A DNA stretch of 64,000 nucleotides from Powellomyces hirtus. Lineage: Eukaryota > Chytridiomycota > Chytridiomycetes > Spizellomycetales > Powellomycetaceae. Positions 55,942 to 64,000 of the stretch are shown here, in pieces. The translations under genes and the position numbers were made by a program. The DNA lies in NCBI GenBank assembly GCA_025526995.1, contig JAHLKG010000012.1:558001-622000 (forward strand), written 5' to 3'. Position 1 is the stretch's first letter. Every line of letters starts with the position of its first letter. The notes beneath the pieces are model-generated. The model was not told where the DNA came from. It saw nothing but the letters and a program-made list of their open reading frames with translations, and did no database searches.

Positions 55942-56593
55942 AAATATAGAACATGAGAGGGAGGGCTTTTAGGGGGCGGCAATCATAATGTTTTCATCGC
56001 TGGTTTTGGCACATTCTATCCCGTGGGAAAACGTCAGCACTCTCGCCAGGTGTGGGGCTGGATTCATGTTGGGGGTAAACCTTTGTTTATAGATGTGCTT
56101 CTTTTTTCTATCGTCTCTTTCTCTGAAGCAGACTTATTCAAATTGCATGAAAAATGTCAGATTCATGGAGCATATGCTTCTTCTTTTGGGCCACAATCCA
56201 GGCCGATCATATACTTGTGAGTGTTCCACCGATCCAAGGACGACTACCGGCTTCCATGGACGTGGCACGCTGATCCTGTGAAGTGGCGCGCGTTACGGCC
56301 CCGCCCACTGGGATCCCATGGCCCGAAACGAGCAGGTGGGTCTTATGACGCCGCCTTTCGGGGCGCCGCATACCTTGTCTTTGTTTGGGCATCCAAGGGA
56401 CGGGTATTGGTTGAGACAAGTGTGAACCAGCTGAACCCCGCCGGTCGGTTTGCCGGTTTCTCTGTGGCTCATAAGACGGATCTACGAGATGATCCGCCCC
56501 GGACCTTGTCTCTGCTTGCTTCTTTGCACATTCATTCAAAAGAAATCGTAGCAGCCTACTAGTCCCACACACAGATATCACACACACGTCACA
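55942..56593. other. region between eIF3i and the BLUF gene
   Basis: About 650 nt. A plus-strand frame at 56221-56562 has no recognisable domain and no good start context. It contains the BLUF gene promoter; nothing else seen. Confidence 0.45.
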
Positions 56594-57001
56594 ATGACTG
56601 AAATCCGTCAACTCATATACCTCAGCCAAGCGGTGACCCCTTCATCCGCAGCCCTCGCTGCCATCCTCGACTCCGCTAGAAGACGCAACGAGCGCGACCA
56701 AATCTCCGGCATCCTTCTCTATAACAACGGCCAGTTTATGCAGTGCCTCGAAGGCAATCATGACCAGGTCGGTGCGGTCTACAACGACATCAGGAAAGAT
56801 GACCGACACGACCACCTCGCCGTTTTGCTCGACCATACTGTCTCTCGACGCGACTTTGATTGCTGGTTGATGGGATTCAAGGATGTCTCGTTGGACCGGA
56901 AATTTGCTGACAATGACGATGTCATCGAGGCGGGCTTTCTCCAAGCGGTCGACAATGCTACGAAGGGTGTCACATTGCTTGCGTCGTTCGCGAGGCTGTG
57001 A
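56594..57001 (+). CDS. BLUF-domain blue-light photoreceptor (short form)
   Basis: Single-exon ORF of 135 aa. The first 100 residues are a BLUF domain: RQLIYLSQAV with the flavin-contacting Tyr, RRRNERDQISGILLY with the Asn, GQFMQCLEG with the key Gln, an RHDHLAVLL segment and FDCWLMGF with the Trp and Met. About 35 residues follow with helix-forming character and no effector domain, so it is a short BLUF protein like bacterial PixD/BlrB types. Role by family: binds FAD non-covalently and switches its hydrogen-bond network on blue light to signal to a partner. BLUF proteins are mainly bacterial and rare in fungi; intronless, so lateral acquisition is possible. Confidence 0.9.
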   Translation: MTEIRQLIYLSQAVTPSSAALAAILDSARRRNERDQISGILLYNNGQFMQCLEGNHDQVGAVYNDIRKDDRHDHLAVLLDHTVSRRDFDCWLMGFKDVSLDRKFADNDDVIEAGFLQAVDNATKGVTLLASFARL

Positions 57002-57835
57002 ATGGAGATTGAATCGATTCGCCCTATCTCTCCCTTTCCCCGTCTCTCTCTTGCTCTCTCTTAATTGAAGAGCGTTGATATCGGCACCGTCTTTGTCTGA
57101 AGCCATTGTCATAATGTTCTTGCTACTTCCCAACCCTCTCTAAACAACTTCCGCGGGCTGCAACTGGATTGCAACCACATTCACGCATTATATATTGACA
57201 AAATACATGATAGACCTGAAAAGTATATGGCTGTGCAAGCACTTTGCAATCAACTTCGTTATCCTCGTCTTCGTTCGACCTGTCATTGTACTGCAATCCA
57301 CTTCGTTATCCTCGTCTTCGTTCGACCTGTCATTGTACAGTAGAGTCAAAGCAGACGTGACTGTAAAAGAAGGTCATGTGACCGTCGACAACCCCTGTTG
57401 ATGACTTGGCTCCAAGTTCCCCGCAAGTTCCTTCTGCGTGTTGATCCTCGCTGACATTCCCTTCCAAGAAGAATCACTTACCCACACAACCTTTGTATAA
57501 ATCTGTCGTTATCCGCCAACTGTCTGGTCGTGCGTTCTATCGCTGTCCCTGTGTCCCTGGGAAGAAATTGTTTTTCTGGTCTTGTTCTGCACACGCGTTC
57601 CGGTGTGGGCCTCGAAACACAGAAGTCCGCCGTCCTTTGTCCAGAAGTCCCTCGTGCATCCTCCGCTTCCTACTTCCGTGTGTGTCCGAGTGTTTCCTTG
57701 TAAAGGTCGTTGAGTGTCTCAACTGGTGTTTAGCCACTGCGTCGTCGATAAGTCAAACACGCCGCAGCGCAGAAGAGCTCTTGCCAACCTGAAGTGTCGC
57801 TCGTCCAGCTTGAATTGTTGTCCTCTCCGCGCTCG
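57002..57835. other. leader/promoter region of the NCOA5-like gene, with a 47-nt tandem duplication
   Basis: About 830 nt. AT-rich to 57240, the duplication at 57246-57339 and pyrimidine-rich sequence near the start codon, suggesting a long 5' UTR. Short frames (57493-57792) lack features. Confidence 0.5.
57246..57339 (+). repeat. tandem duplication, 2 x 47 nt
   Basis: Copies 57246-57292 and 57293-57339 differ at two or three bases. Each carries the segment cttcgttatcctcgtcttcg and ends cattgtac. Recent by similarity. Confidence 0.9.
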
Positions 57836-60767
57836 ATGTCGAAGCCCGCCTACTTTATCTCTACGCCGTCGCATTCTCAAATCAATCCACCGCTGAAGAA
57901 CTCTTCGCCTGGAGCTGGGCTAGATTTAAATCACTCCGAATCCATGATGAACATGAATCACGCGGGCTCTCCTGAAAGAAGGCCACACGTGCCGCCTGCT
58001 GCTATGGATGGCAATCAGCAGTTGCCACCGTACTATACAAATCAGCTGCAGCGATTGCAAGGGCCTGTGATGCATGGCCCACAGGGTGGGATGGGAAATG
58101 GGCCACCACCGCAGCAGATGCACCGGGAGAATTATGATGGAATGGGGCCATCCAGGTTTGGCTATCCGCCGCAGAATCAGCCTTTTGATGCGCCTTCGGG
58201 AGTTCAGGTAAGCACATTCCTTTCAAAAGTAGATAGTACTGGAATGCGCAGAAGATAGATGAAACGGTTCAGCCTCTCGCTTAGCCTTGCTCGCGGCCCG
58301 AAAGTTTTTAGCCTCTGGGTCGAAGGATTCCCATCGCGGTGTCCAGCGAAATGCTTCCATTCCCTTTTCTTCCCCTTTCTTGTTTTGCTCTCGACGCGTT
58401 CGTCGAGGTTCACAGTTGACCATCCGCTGTCGGTGATTGACGTTATTCATTCCCATTACATTTTCGTAGGGAATGAGCAATCAACCTGGGCAATTTTACA
58501 TTGATCGAAACCGTGATCCATCGTTAGAGCGTAACCATTCAGGCTATCCACAGCATCCTCGTCCTGGTCCCGCCCATCCTATGCATATGCAGTCTGGAGG
58601 ACCCCGTCCCTATGTACCGCAGGAGCCATATGGTCCTGGATATGGCCCCGGACATGGCCCCAGACCTCGCGGTAATCCGCGAGGGCCTCCTTTCCACGAT
58701 GGACCAAGACCAGCGCCACACCATCAAATAGGAAACTTCTCCCGTCCTCCACATGACATGGGCCCCGGAGAAGCTAGGTAATGCATTGCTTCCCCTTCCA
58801 TCGAATCTTGTCAACCTCTACTTCGTGTTTCCCAGGAGATGGGCTTACTCACATAACGGGCCATTGTAATCTTTTCACCTAGATATGACCCTGCGAATCC
58901 GTCTTTTGATGGACCTCCTCATCTGCCTGGCCGTCACGGCCATCCCAATGACTTTGGGAATAGAGGTGCAGGTCGCCCCGGATTTGGCAGAGGAGGCGGG
59001 CAACATGGTAATAACGGGCCACATGGGCACAATGGGCCGCATGGTGGAGGGCCGATAATGGATGGCCCGAGACCCGGCAGTGGTCCAAACCGTTTTCGGC
59101 AGAGTCCCGGTGGGAAGTTTGACCACAGTGGTCCTCCGAACCACAATAACAGGCAAGGTGGTGGAGGAGGAGGGCCTGGTGGTCCTAATCCTTTTAGAGC
59201 ATCAAACGGTCCCAGTCCCGGTCCTCCTCCCCATTCCCACCCTCTTCCACATTCCCGCCGTGAGCCCCCACCCACCGCAACCTTTGACTACCATCCCGTC
59301 CACTGGGTTGCATTTGCAGCTCCCAGCAATGTTATCTCCGCCATGCCGCCCAGTTCCCGCCTGTTCATGGGGAATTTGGCGTCAGAGCGAACCGACAAGA
59401 CGGAGCTGGCTAGGATTTTTGCTCCGTACGGCAACATTGCCGAGATTGTCCTGAAGGGCTCATTTGGTTTCGTTCAGTTTGATAACCCTGACGCCTGTCA
59501 GAGAGCCATGCAGCATGAATCGGGAAGAAAAGTTGCTGGAATGAGTATGGGTAGGTTTCATTAGTCCAACCAGCAGGTGCTTCTTTGGTGGAGGTCCGTT
59601 TGGAAGTTCATACTAGTTGTTTTTTGTTCCGCAGATCTGAAAATATCGCGCGAGAAGCGCAAAGAAGGAGGAGATCAACAGCGGCGTGGAGGTGGCAGCG
59701 ACCGCCGCCATGATGGAGATCACGTCGGACCCACCAAGCGTCGCGATGAAGACCGCCGCGGCAGGTCCGACGACCGAGATCGCCGTCGCTCAGGAGGCCG
59801 AGACCGCTCCTCCAGCTTCTCTTCTTCGGATTCGGAAGATGACCACCGCCGTAGACGGGATGACAATCGTGGGTCTCGGGGCGGCAACCGCAATCGCAGA
59901 TCATTGTCGCCGCAACGTCCATCGTCCGCGAAAGCTAGCAAATGGGGACCAGAGGGAGATGGGAAGCTTGGTGCAAACATTGCCCCGTCGTCCAGCGGGC
60001 CTGCCAACTCTTACAAGAACGTGCCTTTGCCCAACCCTACCATCTCCGCTGCGCCAGTGGGATCGGGAGTGTATCCGCTGCCGCTTCGTATGGTGCCGAA
60101 TGTCCCCGAATGTCAGATCATTGTTTTAACCGAAATGGACAGGTAAAACAGCCTTCACATGGTTAACTGGTTAATGAATGGTTTGAATTAACGTCCAATA
60201 CATCGGTCATCTTAGGAATTACGTCAACCAAGTTGAATACACTGTCCGCAATGCTGGAATCAAAGTTGACGTAATGAGTCTCGATCAAGGCACTCCGCTG
60301 CGAGACCTCGTGAGCCAGATGATTGCGGAAGGCGTGCGCGGTGTGGTATTTTTGGAACGCAGGCACGCGGTGTCCAAAACCGCATCTATGCAGATATTCC
60401 AACTCGGGAACACCGTTGCTGGTGCGTTTAACATTGTACGCCAACTGTTTGCTTTTGCCAAATGCTCAGTTCTTGGTTGCTTCTCTTTTCCTCATTAGAA
60501 TACGAGAACATCAATCCTGAAATTGCTGCCCTGTTGTTCCTTCGAGATCGATCTGTTCGTCCTATAGTTCAGCCACTGGTTAGTGGGGTCGCAGCGGCAC
60601 ATCCGGCCCTCGGGCAACAACAACCCCAACAACAAGCAGGAGTAACGCCAGCCGTTTTGGCAAGCTTACTGGGCGGTCAATTGGGCGGACTACAGCAGCA
60701 ATTACCGCAAGGCGGAGCTGGTGGATTGGACGCACAGACACTCTTGACTTTGGTCACGGCGCTGCAT

Positions 60768-60798
<31 letters not shown>

Positions 60799-61316
60799 TT
60801 GCGCAACTGACCCAGAGCTTGGGAGGAGGAGCTGCTGGTGCAAACACTTTGGCAGCCTTGGGATTAGGAGGGTTGGCCGGGCTTGTTCAGCAACCACAGG
60901 GAGCCCCAAATGCTGCTCAACCACAACAACAGAACCTCGCCAGCATGTTGCAGTCGTTGCTGAGTGGGTCGCAGGGACAAATGGCTGCACCCGTTTTACC
61001 CTTGCAGCAGCGACAGCAGCAGCAGCCACTACCACAACAGCAATCGCTTCAGCAGAATACCCCGCAGCAGCAGCAGCGGCAGCAGCTTCTGGCTCCGGGC
61101 GGCGGCGTCCAAAACGTGCAGCCGAACGCCGGTCTGCAAAGGTTCTCACAATCACAGGCTCAACAGCAGCAACCCCAATCGGGACAGGAACCACAACAAC
61201 AGCAACAGCAACAACAGCCGGGAACCAATAACAGCGAGTCGGTGGCGGATCTACTCAACAGATTGAAATCCTTGCAGCACTTGCACCCTGGTGGTGGGCC
61301 CGGTGTCAGGAGTTGA
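57836..61316 (+). CDS. RRM protein with NCOA5-like anticodon-binding fold and Q-rich tail
   Basis: Exons 57836-58207, 58470-58777, 58883-59550, 59635-60142, 60216-60421 and 60499-61316; 959 aa, in phase. Residues 1-480 are Pro/Gly/His-rich and disordered; an RRM follows (SRLFMGNLASERTDKTELARI in part, with GSFGFVQFD as RNP1); then Arg/Asp-Ser-rich sequence, a Rossmann-like domain (CQIIVLTEMDRNYVNQVEYTV in part; GVRGVVFLE) like the class II tRNA-synthetase anticodon-binding domain of NCOA5, and a Gln-rich tail. Role: probably nuclear RNA binding and transcription-linked RNA processing; related architectures occur in NCOA5 and Nab3/Seb1-type proteins. Exact orthology is unresolved. Confidence 0.85.
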
Positions 61317-61616
61317 GTTATTGGCAGGGTTAGGGTGGATGAGTGTTCATTGTTGGCAGAGAAGCTTGTGTCGCAGGTCGTAGAGAGAAGTGCATGTAAT
61401 GATCTTATGATACTGGTAATACTTCTTGATGAATCATTCCATCACCGATCCTTCCATGTCCCATAAATACTATCTACATGGGCTAGATAACCACAGACTC
61501 TCATTTCGCGTCCCGTCTAATTCTACGTGCCAAGAGAAGGAGATATCCAAAAAAAGAGAAGTCCGCAAGGCTGGTTTGGGCTCCTTGCGAACCAACGTCG
61601 GGCAATGTACATCCGC
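61317..61616. other. convergent intergenic region
   Basis: 300 nt between the NCOA5-like gene and the 3' end of PET117. Nothing recognised. Confidence 0.5.
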
Positions 61617-61917
61617 CTACGCCTGCTCAACAACATGCTGGTCCTTTTCCAACTGTTTTCTCAGGTTCTCTTGCCGCTCCAGTTCTCGCACGTTTTCTTT
61701 CCGCTGCGCTCGTTTCTCGTCGTCGCGGACAATACCGACTCGTCGTGCCTGAAACCATACGGGAAAAAAAATAAATTTGAGCAAACATTGGCGAATACCT
61801 CGAGGCAAATGAACGAGATACCTTGAAATCGAGGTTCTGCATGTAGTGTACTGTTGCGACGGTCGTTGCAGTGGCAAGGCAGGAGAGCGCAAAGGTTACT
61901 TTCGAGGCGGTTGACAT
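61617..61917 (-). CDS. PET117: cytochrome c oxidase assembly factor PET117
   Basis: Two exons on the minus strand: 61822-61917 and 61617-61748; 75 aa. MSTASKVTFALSC at the start and a hydrophobic N-terminal helix match the family, followed after the intron by RRVGIVRDDEKRA and a Glu/Arg-rich helix, as in yeast and human PET117. Role: inner-membrane/matrix factor that couples heme A synthesis to cytochrome oxidase assembly with Cox15. Reverse ORFs that run through the intron are shadows. Confidence 0.9.
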
Positions 61918-62283
61918 TATGTGTATGGAGAATTAATGTTGCGAACTTGAGAGGTTCAGAAGTCGAAGGGACGTGACGGGGCAACTCGCAGTCGAACAGA
62001 CGCGCAAGTGATCGAAGCCTCCTGCTTTCCGTCTTTCCCTTGTTCTTTTCCGTTCCACGTCCGTCGGCCAAAACTATTCTGCTTTACAGAGAAACCAGAC
62101 GTCGCGCAGCTACTGCTTTCCACTGCTTCAGATACAGCGAACTTTCTCGACGGCTGTCAACTCGGAGTTGATCGCTCATCCTACCGTCCAGCACAGCACG
62201 GCGTTCCAGGGCGAGCTGAACTCCCACCACATTTGACACTCCCCACAACTTCTTGCCGTAGAGAACCAACACACCTATACACC
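61918..62283. promoter_or_regulatory. divergent promoter region, PET117 / F-box LRR
   Basis: 366 nt between divergent start codons. The plus frame is open from about 62008 to the called start, but the Met at 62284 has the better context (accatgc) and begins the low-complexity N-terminus. Confidence 0.5.
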
Positions 62284-64000
62284 ATGCTGAACCAGGGCAG
62301 CAACTCGCATCACCCGCCACCTGCCGCTTCAACACCGCCTGCCACATCCCTCTGGGCGTCCGCCTTAACCGCCAACGAGGACGCTGACCTCGTCGGCGTC
62401 TCACCCTACGATTCCAGTGACGAGTTGAACGAAACCAACAACGACAGTACCACAAGTATAACAACTGCCGATGCCGCACTGGTGGGACATACGGAACCGT
62501 TTGTTGCCGTCCGTGGCGTGCGTCGCACATTTAGATTGCCGCCAGAGATTTTGACGCATGTGCTGCGATATGCGTATACGAACTCGAGACGGCAGTTTTT
62601 GAACAATGCATTGGTAGATCGGGAGTGGGCTGCTTGCGCGTTGCCGGTTCTGTGGGAAAGGATTGCGCCGAGAAGGTATGAAGTAACTGGAGGATTTTGA
62701 GGTGATCCAGGTGAGGAAGGGGATTGATTAACACTGCTCTCCATGCAGCAATTTCCCGTTGGCATTGATTGTACGATCGCTTGACAAGCTGTGGCGGACT
62801 CTGTCTCGTCCTGGACAAAGTCATGACTATGCGTCTTTCCCGCGTGCCGTAGCCATTCAACTCCATCTCAAGAACAATGAGTTCATATCCCGAAGGTCGA
62901 CGGATGATTTTGCACGAATTGTCGAGGTGAGAGGCTCAGAACAAAGGGGAATACGAAAAAAGCCAACCGATATTCTGACTATGTATTGTTACTCGTAGCT
63001 GGTGCCAGGAATCATAAAGTACTTCCCCAAGGTCCGCGACCTGGGCCTAACGCTGCGAGTCGAGGAAGTTACCATTCCGCTGCAGGCCACGGCGACCGCT
63101 TTCCTCGAGCGGCTGATACGTATCACCCCGCCGTCATTCTCACTTTGGCTTAAATTGGCCGGCATAGCAGTGCTGGACTCTCAGTGCGCGGCGCTGGCGG
63201 AGAAGTTCGGACCGGTTCTCACAGACTTGCATCTCACCAAGTGCATGGGATGTACGGCGTTCGGGCTCAAATACCTGCTAAAGGTGGGAAATTGCGGTCT
63301 CATTGCTGCTGGTATGTTACTGACATCGATTTGATCTGATTTCCAGCGCTCTCCTCGGTTACAAAGTCTTGCGCTTTATATCCCCTCTCTTCATGACCAA
63401 CTCCTCGGGACGATTGCAGAACACAACAATCAGCTCATGGATCTCTGGCTCGATCTGCCAATGGAGGAAGGCGCCCAGCCCAACGATCTTGAATCGCTCC
63501 GCCATTTCTGTGATGATCTCCGCGTCCTGATGCAGCGCAGCAAACGCCTTCGACGACTTCGCCTGCGCGGCGTCCCGCTCAATGCAGAACGTGCTCAACA
63601 AATGCTGTCCACCGTGGCGACCGAAGGGAAGGAACTGCGCTCATTAAGCGTCCTGGTATGGCCGCCCGTCACGATGGGCCGCGAAGTCAGATCAGTAGCA
63701 TTCACCCATCTCAACAAACTCATCATATCGAGTAACAACCGGCTCTCGAACGACTTCATCATTGCGGTGGCCCGATCGTGTCCGAAACTCACGTACCTCG
63801 ATGCGGGACGCACGCGCATTGAAGACACCTGCGTCCACGAGCTCGCTGCCCGTTGCCCTAATCTCGAATTCTTTGACATGTCGCGGTGTCCAAATCCCAC
63901 CATCCACGGACTAAGTTCCCTCGCCCGCCACGCCCGCAATCTCGAGGAATTGGACGTCAGCTTCTGCCCAAAGATTCTGAGATCAGAAGACCTCGTACCA
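62284..64000 (+). CDS. F-box/leucine-rich-repeat protein, C-terminus beyond the window
   Basis: Exons 62284-62675, 62749-62926, 62999-63283 and 63347 to the right edge. After a Ser/Thr/Pro-rich N-terminus (about 80 residues) there is an F-box-like motif (RLPPEILTHVLRYAY, VDREWAACALPVLWERI), then leucine-rich repeats: DLHLTKCMGC, LQSLALYIPSL, KLTYLDAGRTRIEDTCVHEL, NLEFFDMSRCPN and NLEELDVSFCPKI (each a part of the frame). The repeats resemble the cysteine-containing type of Grr1 and Amn1. Role by family: substrate receptor in an SCF ubiquitin ligase; substrate unknown. The stop is not in this window. Confidence 0.9.

Overview
This window is nuclear DNA from a fungus, most likely an early-diverging zoosporic one (Chytridiomycota is my inference). 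The genes are eukaryotic housekeeping genes split by many short GT-AG introns, mostly 60 to 110 nt. They include fungal-type genes (Zds1-like polarity factor, PET117), genes kept in flagellate or early fungi and amoebae but lost in most Dikarya (a villidin-like actin regulator, a TRIR-like protein, an MTFR-like protein, an NCOA5-like protein) and one BLUF photoreceptor. Introns were joined by matching splice sites, reading phase and family alignment; exon edges are read by eye and may be off by 1-2 nt.

Layout. 1-9.4 kb: tail of an unidentified gene, GCN20/ABCF3, RPA1, MTAP and the U2A' snRNP protein. 10-15.6 kb: MPC1 (with a 4-nt microexon and a GC-AG intron), two or three uncharacterised proteins and a quinone-oxidoreductase-like enzyme. 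15.9-25 kb: a large Zds1-type protein, a 2-kb spacer, ribosomal protein eS27, an FHIT-type hydrolase (with a 5-nt microexon) and lipoyl synthase. 25-28 kb: a gene-poor stretch with a 189-nt-period tandem duplication, ending at MZT1. 28.6-36.4 kb: an eight-exon membrane/coiled-coil protein with an MTFR-like tail, ARP10, an unknown protein, a small mitochondrial repeat protein, IWR1 and NDUFA2. 36.7-42.1 kb: a twelve-exon villidin homologue (WD repeats, PH domains, gelsolin repeats, villin headpiece). 42.5-46.3 kb: a single 1281-codon intronless ORF with SF2-helicase-like motifs, converging on the villidin gene across an 18-G tract and a hairpin. 46.6-51.8 kb: mitochondrial uL3, a coiled-coil protein with two competing splice solutions, a TRIR homologue and a UBA-like protein. 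51.8-54.2 kb: gene-poor. 54.2-64 kb: eIF3i (start codon alone in exon 1), the BLUF protein, an RRM/NCOA5-like protein, PET117 and an F-box/LRR protein that runs off the right edge.

Most genes work independently, as is usual in a eukaryote. Mitochondrial functions recur (MPC1, lipoyl synthase, NDUFA2, uL3m, PET117, the 33.2-kb protein), as do translation (GCN20, eS27, uL3m, eIF3i) and the cytoskeleton (MZT1, ARP10, villidin). The features that look least like the background are the intronless helicase-like ORF and the intronless BLUF gene, both candidates for acquisition from outside, and the cluster of extreme splice structures. No rRNA, tRNA or CRISPR was found.
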